From Cryptomeria japonica (lineage: Eukaryota > Streptophyta > Pinopsida > Cupressales > Cupressaceae), in the NCBI RefSeq assembly GCF_030272615.1, contig NC_081415.1:101970796-102034795 (forward strand): a stretch of DNA of 64,000 bases, in the 5' to 3' direction. Positions within the stretch are counted from its first letter, which is position 1. The number at the start of each line of letters is the position of its first letter. The notes under the pieces are model-generated. The model saw only the letters and a program-made list of their open reading frames with translations, was not told the DNA's origin and ran no database searches. Shown here one piece after another: positions 43,444-55,551 of this stretch. The translations under genes were made by a program, and so were the position numbers.

Positions 43444-44130
43444 CAGTCTGGCAGTGTTTCTGTGGGGCCCTCCTCGCCTGATATTTCTTTGAATATTCCT
43501 AATGAGTGTTGCCTAGATAGTTGTTTGTTGTAGGCAGAAGGGAAGATCTGCCTCCCTTTCCCAACCCCCCTTTCCCCCCACTCTTGAGTTTGGGTTGGGT
43601 TGTTGCAGGTTTGATGGGTTTTTTGGTCTGTCTAATTCTGTTTGTTTGGGGTTTGTTCCCATGTTTGGTCTATTTGCCGCCTTTGTGCTGTTATTTTTTC
43701 TCATAGCCTCTTGGCTTTGTAAAGGGTCAATGCCCTAGTTAACATTGTTTAATTTTTTGATAGCCTTTTGGCCATGTAAAGGGTCAACACCCTTGTTAAC
43801 GCTGCTTTTTTTATAAAAAACAAGGGCACATTATTATTTATTAATTGCATATCAACAAAATTGATGAATAATAAATATACATTTTTGACTAAACACAATT
43901 TACTTCTGCAATCATAGAGCACTTGCTTATAACCATGATAACAATGAAATGAAAACCTAGGTTTTTCTTGTTAGAATTTGGGGCTCTTGTATTCATACCT
44001 CAAACCTATTCTGGGTCATATTAAACTATTGTGGTATTTTAACTTGTTTGATTTTCTTTCCATCATATTGATTTCCTAATTGTATGCAATTATTTTTGCA
44101 TTGTTTCAATATAAAAACCTAGTTTTTCTT

Positions 44131-45348
44131 TGTAAAGCGGAAAATCACGAGCGAACCCTAAGTGTTCCCCCCACCACTCCGAGGAGAGGGGAAGGAGGTC
44201 ACTAGGGTTGACGGTTTTCACTTAGGGGAGACTTTACATTCAAAAGAGGGGTTGAAACCCACAAGATCCAATCCCACACAATGCAAGATTGGATCCTAAA
44301 TGAGTTTCAAGGGTTAAGACAACAAGGCTACCCTCTTTTGTAAAGAATGTAGATAGAAGGATTAAGCTAGGAATGCATGAAAAGTGAGAAAGATTCACTT
44401 ATAAACAGAGATAGGAATATAGGATGAAGCTGTGGACCTGGAATTAGCAGTAAAATGTCGAGACGGCGCTGTCCTGCAAATTTGAGCGGAAGTTGACGGG
44501 ACGATGGCGCCCGGCGTGCACATGGTCCTCCGAAAAATCCGTGAAACGAAGGGGGATCTGTTCGTCTCTGCACAAGGATTCCAGATCTTCAATTACAGCC
44601 GCGTACCTGCAACCTACACATAGAAAAGAGAGGATGATTGGGGGGTTAGGGGTTTGCCCTTAGGTCAAACCCTAGTTTTGGAATTAACCAAGAAATGAGA
44701 AATTGCTGTAAATGTGAATGATTGTAATGTAAACAAGTACTTGATACCTTGTTGTAAGAATGTTTGTATTCTTACAGGCGAAGGTGTAAATGTTGTTGTA
44801 TGTTGTATGTTGTATGTGATCTCCTCTTCAATGGTTGAATCCTTGTCTTGAATGCAACACTTAGCCTTGAATGGAGACTTAGAATGATCAATTGCTTGAA
44901 GGAATGCTTGAATGCTTGAATGTTTGAATATCGCTTCCGCGTCTTGTACACATATGTCCTTCCTCCTCAAAATGGGAGAGGAAATGTAGTTTATATACTT
45001 GCCAATTAGGGTTAAAAGACTGATTTTTCTGACCTTAGGCCGACTTGGGAAGATTATTTTCCAATTTGCAAACATAAAGACCCGAGGCCCAAAAGAGACC
45101 GGGCCCAAAATAAGGCCAGGGACCAGGGGGCTGGGCACCATGGTCCTGGGGGACTAGGGCGCTGGGCGCCATGGTCCCACCTCCAGGGACAACAGGGTGC
45201 AAGGAGGATCAGGCCAGGGTGCTGAAAAATGCAGTTTTTGATGTCATGAACAAGTTTCGAGGTCTCCATTCAGGTTTAGTGTTGCGTTGCCATCGTGAAG
45301 ACCCAAATGCAGTCGAAATTGCAAGTGTCGCAATTTTAGGACGCTACA
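44131..45348 (-). mobile_element. Solo LTR of the Tat-like family with TTCTT target-site duplication
   Basis: Plus-strand ends are TGTAAAGCGG and GACGCTACA, giving TGTA..TACA termini. TTCTT flanks it at 44126-44130 and 45349-45353. It is collinear with the LTR at 61559-63581 once the insertion there is removed (1218 and about 1215 bp). Both contain GACTTTACATTCAAAAGAGG. It carries a version of the hairpin (44499-44528, one mismatch) and GC-rich boxes at about 45119-45180. The transcription direction is minus. Confidence 0.92.
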
Positions 45349-45353
45349 TTCTT

Positions 45354-46784
45354 ATAAGAGACATAAAAGAAAAATAATATACAACTCATAAACAATATAC
45401 AAAATTATCGACATGATTTTAATAGAGAATTTACCAAGGGAACAACATCTTAACATTCAATGATTTAATAATTCCCTGATTAATTTTTATAGATGAGAGT
45501 TTCTTCTAGCTTTCCCTGTCAAATTTTCAAGTCAAACTAGCTTTTGTTTAGTGGATTTACACCTTATATATTGATCCAAATCTTTATATGAGGAAAGTCA
45601 AATCTATGTACTGTGTTTTTGGAACTTGGTGAAGAAAATTGTCAGATTCTCCCTTTTAGTATTGCATTGTATTTTTGTCTACTTATGCCTAATAGGACTT
45701 TGAGTGATATATATCTATCTTGAATAATTGGGAAGGATGAAAAATTGATTCTATAAGAATGATTGCATCTAGCTTTAGACTATCTTTAAGATGAGATTGT
45801 TTGGGCATAGCTAGTCATTTCAATTGAGATAAATATTTTGTGATAGCTTGATATTCTTCTTGTCATAAAGCTCATTCAATCTCACCTTCTATATGATCTA
45901 AGAGTTAACAATTTAAGTGTAGGTAAATATCTCTATTTCATAGACATGATGATGTTCCTAGTTTTAACTTTTGGAAGTCATCCTTGTCAACTATGGAGGT
46001 GGAATTTGTTGAAGAAGGCAACAATGTTTGTATCTTAAGTGGGATGATACATTTATTAGACAAGTTCAAAATAAATGATTATATGGATAGTATACAAGGT
46101 AGTGGAAGGGAAAACATTCGTGAGGAACACCATTTTCCCATACACATTAATCCCCATTTTGAAGGTGATATTGTTTTGCAAGACCTTGAATGTGGTTCAT
46201 CTACAAATGCATGCAAGTCTAGTTGTATGTTTTATGCTTCACTATTTTAAACATAATTTATTACAATCTCCTAAGAGGTTTTTTTTTTCTAGAGGCAACT
46301 CCTAAGTCCAAAGTTTCAATGGAGGTGTAGAAAAATAGACAAAAATGATTGTGCATTCTAAGTTCTTCATTTATAAGTTATATCCTAGATTTCCTTTGTA
46401 GAAGTACAACCCAACAACATGTCCTTTATAAAAAATATGGTCCTTTTATACTTTTTGATCTTCAAAGTTTTTAAAGTTAACAAAACCCTCTTTGATTCAA
46501 CAATAATATGACATTTTGTTAACCTAAGACTATTAAACTTTCACATTGCCATATAGAAACACCAATGTCTTATCTATTCCAAGAAATAGTCCTTAGAAAG
46601 GAGATCAAAGACAAGATTCTTATCTAATTTACGAAGTCAATTATTTTGGGTTCTCCCTTTACAACAATAGTCAATCAAAGGATCAAACCCTTTTGGTGCC
46701 ACATCAATATTGTTCCATTGCGTTGTGGTCAAAGGAGTATGGTGCACTTGTCAAATCTATTACACTTTTAATGTTTAACAATTC
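45354..46784. other. No recognisable gene
   Basis: AT-rich. An 88-codon plus frame (45984-46250) has ordinary amino-acid composition but no motif, start context or neighbour to support it. Confidence 0.35.
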
Positions 46785-46960
46785 ACCTTTTTTACTTTGC
46801 TTTGGTTTCTTTTAAGGTTTTGTAATGCCTTGTCATTTGTAGTGTTGTAAATTTTCTCTCTAGTTGTTGTTTGGTTTCTTGTTGGGCTCAATTCTTTATC
46901 TTTCTCTTTGTACAAGGATTTGGCCCCTTTCAGGATCCTTACTTACCTAATAAAAAAAAA
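46785..46960 (+). mobile_element. Short LINE 3'-tail insertion
   Basis: A T-rich, LINE-tail-like stretch (TTTCTCTTTGTACAAGGATTTGGCCCC..) ends in CTAATAAAAAAAAAA at about 46942-46960. The flanking sequence resembles 47100-47260 without this insert, which suggests a retroposed tail. The TSD is unclear (AATTC at most). Confidence 0.4.
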
Positions 46961-47999
46961 ATTCTATTTTTTAGAATTATATTTTCAAAATGCTCAACAT
47001 AGCTATACAATTTAAAATAGAGATAATATAACTTGAAGGCTTACAAGACAACTATATTTATGAATGGGCACTCATTAAAGGAGATAATGTTGTATTAGAG
47101 TACAATGTGCTTGTTGAATCTATTACACTTGTTATTTTTTTATTGTTTTTTGATCCGTGAAAAGCCATAAGGGAATCATACCCCATATATCATTACACTT
47201 TTTATTTTCAACAAATTACACTTATAGAATCATATTTCCAAAATTCTTAACAAATTATATTTCAACTATATATGTGAATGACAACTCATTAAAAATGAGA
47301 ACGCTCTATTAAAATAACCCTCTACTTAACTATTGAATAGTTTGACTTTTTCAAGTGATGAAATGATAAAACTTTTACTCAAAGCTTGTTGTCGTCCACA
47401 AAAAAATTGACTATTTCTCCAATCACTTAAATCAGACACAATAACACTTAGTTATGATCACATGTACATCTAGATTGCTAGATAAACAATACTCAAATAA
47501 TCTAACAAAACTTCTTTTAACAGTTAAATCCTTTAATTATTAAGGTAGGCCAAAATACCTCGTACATACATTTAGAAGAGCTAAAACATCACCAAAAATT
47601 AGAGGCAATAGTCAAATGAGAGAAAAGATAAGGCTTGAGGTTGTCAAGCATACTAGAAAAAGAACGTACAATATCATCATTAGAGAGGGCAAAATGTATT
47701 GATCCCACCAAATGCATTTCTTCACTGTTCATTGAAAAGGCACACTGAACCATAGAGAAAATTTGTTCAAACACTGTAATTTCACATGCACTAACATGCA
47801 AAAAATTGACAATTTCATCAAAGAATTGAATTGGGCTTTTGAATTAATGAGTGAATCTTTAAACTAAAGTATGTCGGTCTTCTCAAATTATCAGATTTTT
47901 TTAAGAACTGTACTATGACATGATCAAGGTAGGTGCAGTTACTACTCATTACCAAATGAAAAGAAAGAAATGGATTGCTCTGAGAATGTTTCACACTGG
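46961..47999. other. AT-rich region; small minus-strand LINE tail candidate
   Basis: ATTACACTT flanks about 47124-47200, which on the minus strand reads GGTATGATTCCCTTATGGC.. and then an A-rich tail. It may be another tiny LINE insertion. The 70-codon minus frame at 47589-47801 is unrecognised. Confidence 0.3.
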
Positions 48000-49700
48000 T
48001 TTATGACTGATTGTCGTTGTATAACTCTTCAACAGTGAAATGGGGAAAATGGGAAAAATGGTTTTTTTTTCTTTTTTTTTTAAGTTGAAGAGCTATCAAT
48101 ATATTCAGTGTTTTTGTATCAAATAGCAAAAGTGGATTCTCTGCAAGTATAGTTGTATAATTGTTCAGCAGTGTAAAAAGAAATTATTGTTTTATAAGTC
48201 TTTGGATGTATATAAGATCTCTATATAATTAGACAATTGTAATTCGCTCATTATCAGTTATCAGTTACCATGATCTTTGATCAGTTGATCAAGACGTTCT
48301 TGTAATCTCTTAAACTAATATAACAATTTATCTGTGTTTCAATATTGTATTTCTTTCGAAACCTTATAATAATTTGCTTAATAGATCTCTACTACAAGTA
48401 TGATATATGGGACGAGTACTAAAAGAGGGGTAAAAATTTATTGAAATCCAAAGAGAACAGTACAACAAAAGGGACAGCAGAAAATGCAAGGAGCTCTAAT
48501 GAGCTTTATCCTGAGCAACAAGTTGATCCAATTCGTGAGACAATTCAAGGGGAAGATGCCTCCGATCCATAATATTCCAATCCTACATATACTCGGAGGC
48601 CCACTTAGCCAAACAATCGGCCACACCATTCCACTCCCGAGGGATATGGGAAAAAATGACAGAGTCAAGGGTCCGGCATAACTGAGTGATCTGCTTAATA
48701 ACCAAAGCCAAATGCCAGTCAACATCTGCCAGCTCTTTTTTATTCAATAAGTTGACAACCACTTGCGAGTATGTCTCACAAATGATCCTACGCCACCCCT
48801 GCTTGCAATATTGCTCCATGGCTACTTGGATGGCCAAGGCCTCCATAAGATTATTGGTATGAGAACCTTTGTAGATAGAGAAGAGAAACTGAACATCTCC
48901 ATAATATTATTTAGTAATTCCTCCCACTTGCATAGTTTTATGCTTTTGATTTTTTAATTTTATTTAACATGACCAGGCAATATTTAAAGATTTTAGTTTA
49001 CTGCTTTATTTCAAATAATAGAAGTTTTTCAAAATAAGTTTTTGGAATTCTTTGGATGTATCTAAGGCCTCTACACAATGAGGCAACTGTAATTCATTAT
49101 TAGTTAGTCCAGTCATTGATCAGTTGATCCAGAAGCTTTTGTAATGTATTGAATCGATAGAACAATTTATCTGCGTTTCAATATTGTATTTCTTTCATAA
49201 TCGTGTCTCAAATGACTTTGGATACCTTGCAGTAATTTACTTTCCGTCGAAGAGATATCAATGTATAACTGTTCAATAGTGAAAAGTTATAAAAAATATT
49301 GTTTTATAAATCTCCACAAATATGATATAATGGTTGAGGCTGGAATAGTGTCTTAAATGATTTTGGATACCTCTTATTCTTTGATTTCGACGCAAGAGAT
49401 ATCGATGTATAACTATTCAGCAGTGAAAAGAAATAATTTATTGTTTAATAAATCTCCCAACAGATATAATACAAGGGATGAAAATAAAATCATGACAAAT
49501 AACTATGAATACTTCTCAATCTTTGATTTAATCTAAAAATATATCAATATACACTCATACTCCCATATCAGAAAATAAAAATAAACTTTTGCCAAATGCT
49601 CTGCTGTAATTTATGGCTGTCATTTTGTATAACTGTTCTAAGAATGATTATATGTCTTTAATTGTTCTTCAGTGGTCTGTTTGACAGTGACTGTGCACCT
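48000..49700 (+). repeat. Cluster of degenerate direct repeats, LTR-like
   Basis: Related blocks recur. GAAGAGATATCAATGTATAACTGTTCAGCAGTG-like units lie near 48010, 48100-48180, 49248-49290 and 49388-49430. A block with ACAATTTATCTGCGTTTCAA and TATTGTATTTCTTTC lies at 48190-48360 and 49045-49195. They resemble 3' LTR ends. The LINE fragment at 48421-48893 lies between them. No intact ends were found. Confidence 0.45.
48421..48893 (-). pseudogene. LINE 3' fragment: RNase H domain and tail
   Basis: The minus frame reads FLFSIYKGSHTNNLMEALAI (catalytic Glu), TYSQVVVNLLNK (third motif, Asp replaced by Tyr) and FSHIPREWNGVADCLAKW, then a stop and a tail whose end matches the fragment at 13620-14440. 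The first Asp motif is missing because the copy is truncated at 48893. Confidence 0.8.
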
Positions 49701-51067
49701 GCAAACTGTTATCTGTAATAACATGCTCTATCATATTAAAAGAAAATTCTTCTTTTCAAAGACACGTTGCATATCAAGTCTTGACATATTCTTAATTGGG
49801 TAAAGGTAGCTCATTAAATAAATAAAGACAGTTTTATTCCATTATTAACCATGGGCTGGAAAATGACAAGGACAAAGACATCTACCACATTCTATACAGA
49901 TTTCAAATCAATGCCTTTGGTATAGCTAGTCAAGGAACAAAAATATCAGTATCATTATCTCTCATAAAAAGCAACCAAAAAAATTAATTAATTAAAAATT
50001 CAATGATTTGATTTAAGTGAATAAAGTAAACAAAAAATTCACTATCTTGAGGTGAAGTGACCTTGTCCAAGTCACCCATGGAAGTGTAATTGGTCATGGA
50101 GGAGGTTTAAATTATTAAAAAATGATTACCTTGTCATTGGCATGGAGGAATCCAAAGGTACTTGAAAATCATGTTTTTTATAATCTATTTGATAAATAAA
50201 TATTATTTTTTAAAAGTTGGGTTAAAGTACTCATAAAAAAAATAGTTATAACAATAAGTCTTATGAATTATGGATAGAATAGTAAAAGTTATATGGTTTG
50301 ATTTGGACGCTTCATTCACAGTAAAGAAGTTATAGTTAGTTATACATAAAGATGGATAATTAAGTCTTAACAAGAAGAGTGTAACATGGAAGAATAAATA
50401 TGTATCCATGAGACACAACATAACATGAAGAGGTTCTTCCAACAATATTAAATGTAAGTTTCCTAATGAGTCATGAATAGCAAAAATAACTTCTAGATCA
50501 AAAAGAGACTGCATCTTTGACTTGTAACTCCTCAATAATGGCTTATATCTTGAGGAGGTATCCAAACCCATCGTCCAACTCATATAGGGCCCACCAACAA
50601 CTTGCAAGATGCTCCCCTACTCAATTCTCACAACTAAATTGAGAAATTTATTAAAATGGTTTCATAATTGCCACTACTAACTCCACCTCATATATAAAAT
50701 ATGTCTAGTTTTTTTAATGGAATATTATCTATAAATTGTTTTTCAATTGCACCCTATGTGTCCAAGGGTACTTTTCAAGAGTGTTGGAAATACATTGACA
50801 ATTAATCCTACCAATATGCTCATAAATAAATTGAAGTTCACAACCTTAGGAAATGATACAAAGGAGACCAGTGGACACTTATTTATTCTAAATTTGCATT
50901 AAAGTAGAAGAAAGTTTAGTTATGATCAAACAAATTTATATGATTTTATGGTATCTATAAGAGATGATACCCTAAAATGGTATATGAGAGAATGTCCAAA
51001 ACATGATAAGATATACATGTGTTGACCATAAAACACTCTTCCTTAACCATTTTCATTCCCTTTATCT
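49701..51067. other. No recognisable gene
   Basis: AT-rich. The 134-codon minus frame at 50203-50607 has no motif; it is not annotated as a gene. Confidence 0.35.
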
Positions 51068-51167
51068 TGTTGGAATCCAAGAACACTGAGGGGCGGGGGG
51101 TGGGGGTTGAATCAGTGTTCCACCGGTATGATCAATTTTAACCTTAATAAAACATGCATACACCAAC
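51068..51167 (-). repeat. Remnant of the 3' LTR (last about 100 bp)
   Basis: TGTTGGAATCCAAGAACACTG..AATAAAACATGCATACACCAAC matches the 3' end of the 5' LTR (55552 to about 55642). Beyond CACCAAC the sequence goes straight into ORF2 coding sequence, so the rest of this LTR and the end of ORF2 were deleted. Confidence 0.85.
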
Positions 51168-54009
51168 TGGGCTTCCAAAAACAAATCTGACCATCAATGG
51201 ATGTAGTCAATGAATTCAATTCATCAAAAGAATTGGCTATACTTGCAATTTTCTCCTGAGATTCCTTAATCCTCTTATCCAAGTTAACTGTAACTACATC
51301 TATGTTACAACATACTCTATAAATATTTGTACATTGGTTTAAATAATTGTCTATAAATTTCAACTTTTCATCAATCTTCTTCCTCTCAGACTCGATCACT
51401 TGATCAAATGTAGCTCTTTTTTCCTGTGTGAACCTCTTCAGTGCTTGTCGGTTTGATATCCGTTGTAAGGATTGAAAACCCTTTGAAATGTGTTCTATAA
51501 TTGTCTTAAGCTTGCCGGATGGGCTCACTTCTCTGTCAAACTTGCAGTCTCGGGACTAGTCTATACAAAACAGTGATAGACTGATCAATAATCCCTTTAT
51601 CCATAGGTCCCTCCTTCATCAATTTATGTGCAGCCATCATCATGAGTTCAGTAGGACTCATATCGATTATGTTTTTCTTTTCAACCTGTGAGGTGTCGAT
51701 TGACAACAATGATGGACTCACTACCGGTTCCCTGTCGGATTCCCCTTTCTTCTCCTTTGATGTTTTATCCTTTATAGGTTCCTCACTTGCACTGATGGTT
51801 TCGCCACTTGGTGCAGTCTCAATAACTGTCAGTTCCTCCCTAGGAACTGTAACCTCATCCTGTACGTCTGTATCCAGAGGACTATTGTCCTCAACATTAG
51901 TATCGTGTACATTATCAACCTTTACACTCTCTGTATTTGTCGGTATCTTAACATTTGTCTATACATTTGTATCTACCGGGGGCTTAATTTCCACTATCTT
52001 AATATTTTTCAAAATTGAGGGTGAAGTACCCATAATTCCCTTTCCTTTTCCTTCAACCAAGATGTCTGCAGTATCTGACTTAGTTTCCGATGAAGTATAA
52101 AAGCCACGGTTGTCTTCAAAGAACTTAACCCATGCCTTGTTGGTCTCCTTGATTATCTCATTTACTTTTCCTAACATAAGATTGGTTATTCTATGTTTGT
52201 TGTTAAAGATTTTCCTATCTGCCACCTCAAGTGTCCTATCCATAATATGTTTGTCCTCTTGCATTGCGGATAATATGCTGGTATTTGGTCTTCAATTTCT
52301 ATCAAGGCTTTCTTATAAATATCCAAATATAACAATACTGCTTCCTCTATTTCTCTTTGTTCATCATCCTCTAAATGTTCATAATAAAACTATACATTCT
52401 TTAACATACCATCCTTAGTAATCGCATTAACTAACTTTGTACAAGTTTTTGGTGGAATGATAGTTACATTACCAGATTCAATTGCCAGATCAATGTCTCC
52501 CTTCTTCTTCCTTCTACCAGTACCAGATGGGGTTGAAGGTGTTTCTTTTGGTGCTTTCTTCTGTGTCGATAACTTGAATGTAACTTTCCTAACCGGTTGC
52601 TTTTTGGCCTCTACCTTTGTTTCTTCTATTTTCTTCCTTATAACCCTTTTGAATGCCAAGGGTGTGTCATCCTCAGATGTAGGTTCAGCTGCAATAGGAT
52701 CAATGAATACTTTTGGTTATTTTCTCTTCTTGCCTTTCTCCAGGACAACATCAATCAATGCTTTGATGTCCCATGAAACTTTTTCAACCAATTTACTTGC
52801 CTTTCCTTCGTACTTCTCTCTCTTCTTCCAGTTGAACTCAATTTCAACCTCTTGTGTCTTCTATTTAGCAATACCATAGGGTTTCTCAGCTTCATCAATA
52901 GGTGCATCAATCAACATTTTTTCATAAGCATCTAAAATCTATGTATCAACTTCATAGCCCATCTCCTCAATCCAGATCTTCTGGGGTTTGACCGCTTCCA
53001 TGAGTGTTTCATCTTTCTTCACCATGAAGCATATGTCAGTTGAGTATTTCTCAACAATGTTCTTAGGAATCCTTTCTCTAGATTTCATAGCCTTCTGGAA
53101 TGCCTTAAAATAACCCCATACTTTGTCATCTCTTTGACTTCCCAATTTAGCAATTATCTATTTTAATTGCCTCCCTACCGGGATATCAAATGCCCATTGT
53201 CTCTTCCCAAAACTAGAAGTCTCATTCATGAAAAATAGCATTAAGAAGACGATTAGGTTATCATACTAAAACTTCCCTTTCTTTTCTCCTTTAATCTTTC
53301 CTAGGTTTATCAATAGTTCATCTAACATCCAACCACATAGATCCAATTTCTCATTTTCTCTCATCATCTTATAAGCTATGAAAATGCAGGAGCTAGAAAC
53401 ATAATTCTATCGGTTTGATTGTGTTACCTCATAACCGATGACCATGCTACTGAATCTGATGTCTGTGTCGGTGATAGTATTGATTCTCATAGATCGCCTA
53501 TCTGAAGTTGCATCGGTAATCTTGTTGACATGATCATTAGAAACCTTCTTATCCAGACGCTACCCAACCTGTGGTAAACCAGTGATTGCCCCGATGGCCT
53601 CCTTTGTAATCTTATATGGTCTATCTAACCAGATAAACTCTCCATGCACTCTCCTTGAAACATACCTAACGATTTCATCTTCAAATTTTGGAATGTCCAC
53701 AATGTCAGTAAACCCTAAATCCTCAATGTTCTTGTACTTAGGCTTAATCTTTCTAGAATCTCTCATTATCTCATTCATGTACATGCTCTTGATATCAGAC
53801 GTTCCCAAATCCTCAATGTGGCAGTGGATGTAAGCTTTTACATCTTCAACATACACAACTCCTTTCAGGACACGGGAAAAAGAGCCAACAAAATCTTCCA
53901 GGGTAGCCACATGCGGATATCGCTTGAAAGTCGGCCTGGTACGGTCCTTGACCTCAACTACAGTTGGATTTGCAACAAAGATAGGTACATATGATGATCT
54001 AGCTTCCAT
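51168..54009 (-). pseudogene. ORF2: plant-mobile-domain-like protein with long charged linker and coiled coil
   Basis: It starts MEARSSYVPIFVANP (54009). The first 150 codons are open and include GEFIWLDRPYKITKEAIGAI and TGLPQVG. The same phase continues to about 52390 with TAG stops (for example 53560-53562, 52939-52941 and 52390-52392). Blocks shared with 9587-10825 are YKMMRENEKLDLC, YSTDICFMVKK and LMEAVKP. A Lys/Glu/Ser/Thr-rich linker follows (52660-51750), with a frameshift near 52265, then a coiled coil (51528-51170: RATFDQVIESERKKIDEKLK). No catalytic motif was recognised. Two copies with conserved blocks and order show that the protein was once maintained by selection. Confidence 0.7.
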
Positions 54010-54457
54010 GATTAAAGATAAATACCTATGAATTGCTTCCGGTGAAAAACCTTAAAGACCTCTTCCAATCGCCAGTGAAATTGCTCAAGAAGATATCTGA
54101 TCGCACTAAATCGCCTTTAATTGCTCTTAATCACACTGAATGCAAGGTGATAAAAAATGAAGTAGATTCGACCTTTTATCCTTCAATAAAAACCTTAATC
54201 TTTCATTGACATCAATGACTTTCGATGAAAGATACCGGATCTCGAACAAAACATATCCATGTCGGATAAGCATCTCCAATGTCTAGAACATCTTCCAGAA
54301 CCTCTTCTTGAGGCATATGCAACATCTTCATGAATTTTGCCTACCCCTAAGGCATCTGCCTCAGTTACCGGATGAGCTACCTGCCGGTGCAGGAGCAACC
54401 TCCTCTGCCGGATAAGTAACCGGTGCATTCCCATCTACTGATTGTTCTTCAGTCTTC

Positions 54458-55483
54458 CTAACCCATCTCTAGGTATGATCTTGTTGGAATTTCATTAACA
54501 TTTTCTTTCCCTTTCTTATTTGATCCTCCATTACCAACTGGTTGATTTTCGCTTCTACAAAATTTAGCAATATGTCCAACCTCATTACATGCATAACATG
54601 TAACACTGTTCTTTTGAATTGCTTTGCTGAAACTGGTATAATTGTTTGACCTGCACTGATTAGCCATATGTCCAAATTTTCCACATGCATAACATTTAAC
54701 ATTCATTCTGCAATCTTTTGTTTTATGACCATACTTATTATATTTACAACATTGACCGGGAGCAGAATTGTTGTTCTGATTTGCTCTATTTCTACATTGC
54801 CTAGCCATGTGACCAAATTTATTGCAAACAAAATATCTACCATTAAATTTATAAGCATTGAATTGCCTTATTGATGCCTTATGGTTTTGATCTTCATTAG
54901 CAGTACCGAAACTCTGTCCTTGTTCAAATCCAAGTCCACTGGAATCTCCATTCTGCCTTTCTCTCTTCAATAACTCATCTAGTTGTGTTGAACTAGTCTT
55001 GAATTTTTCTTTATACTCACTTGCAATAGTCAGATAATCTCTCAGAATTATCATTTGTCTCTCAATCTCTTGTTCATTACTCTGGGATTGTACTCAACTA
55101 GTTCTCAACATATCATTCTCATGAACCAACCTACCACATTCTTCAAATTTGTTCTTCAGAGATACATCAAGATTTTCTTCATTTTTCTTTAGGTCCTCAA
55201 TGTCTTTAGACATTCTCATAGTTATATCTTTCATTTCATTTTTCATAACCATTTTCTCCTTACTCATCTTCTGACATTATTCCTTAAGTGCATATTTCTC
55301 TTCATCACCCTAATTTTGCAAAAGTTCCTTCCTCCTAGCTTGAACAAATGACAACCTCTCTGGTAGGACAAGAATGAATTCCTGAGAAAAATTCAATTTA
55401 TTTTGTAACTTCAAGTTCTTCATCCTTTCAACATCATAATCTTCAAATGCCATATCGAGTTGCTTTTCCAAACCCATATCCAT
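54458..55483 (-). pseudogene. gag: coiled coil plus four CCHC zinc-knuckle units
   Basis: The likely start is the Met at 55483 (MDMGLEKQLD), just inside the primer site. A Lys/Glu-rich coiled coil with three stops (TAG, TAA, TGA, about 55310-55090) leads into an open frame (55054-54458). Knuckle 1 (VCNKFGHMARQC) lacks its first Cys. Knuckle 2 (CCKYNKYGHKTKDC) lacks the second. Knuckles 3 (CYACGKFGHMANQC) and 4 (CYACNEVGHIAKFC) are complete CX2CX4HX4C. Four knuckles are more than most plant gags carry. The role is RNA packaging. Confidence 0.82.
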
Positions 55484-55537
55484 GGATTCTGAATTTAGGA
55501 TCTCCCTCAAGTTGTTAAACTTCCTATTAGGTACAAA

Positions 55538-55550
55538 GCTCTGATACCAA
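55538..55550 (-). other. Primer-binding site (initiator tRNA-Met)
   Basis: The minus strand reads TTGGTATCAGAGC directly after the 5' LTR end. Confidence 0.92.
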
Positions 55551-55551
55551 T

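Larger units (their letters stand above)
41937..43838 (+). mobile_element. ORF1-only LINE derivative (HAL1-like) with 20-bp TSD
   Basis: The unit 41957-43818 is flanked by the identical 20-bp repeat AACAAGGGCACATTATTATT (41937-41956 and 43819-43838). It contains only an ORF1-type frame with DUF4283, and then a 3' region in which TTTGGC..ATGTAAAGGGTCAA.. is repeated twice (about 43707-43735 and 43765-43795), ending in a T-rich stretch plus ATAAA. No endonuclease or RT is present. The perfect long TSD shows that LINE machinery inserted it as this short unit, so it is not a later deletion around a full element. The architecture parallels mammalian HAL1 half-LINEs. Confidence 0.8.

Noticed and set aside
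45984-46250. 88-codon plus ORF as a gene
   Set aside because: No motif, neighbour or start support in AT-rich sequence.
50203-50607. 134-codon minus ORF
   Set aside because: Hydrophobic AT-rich translation with no recognisable domain.
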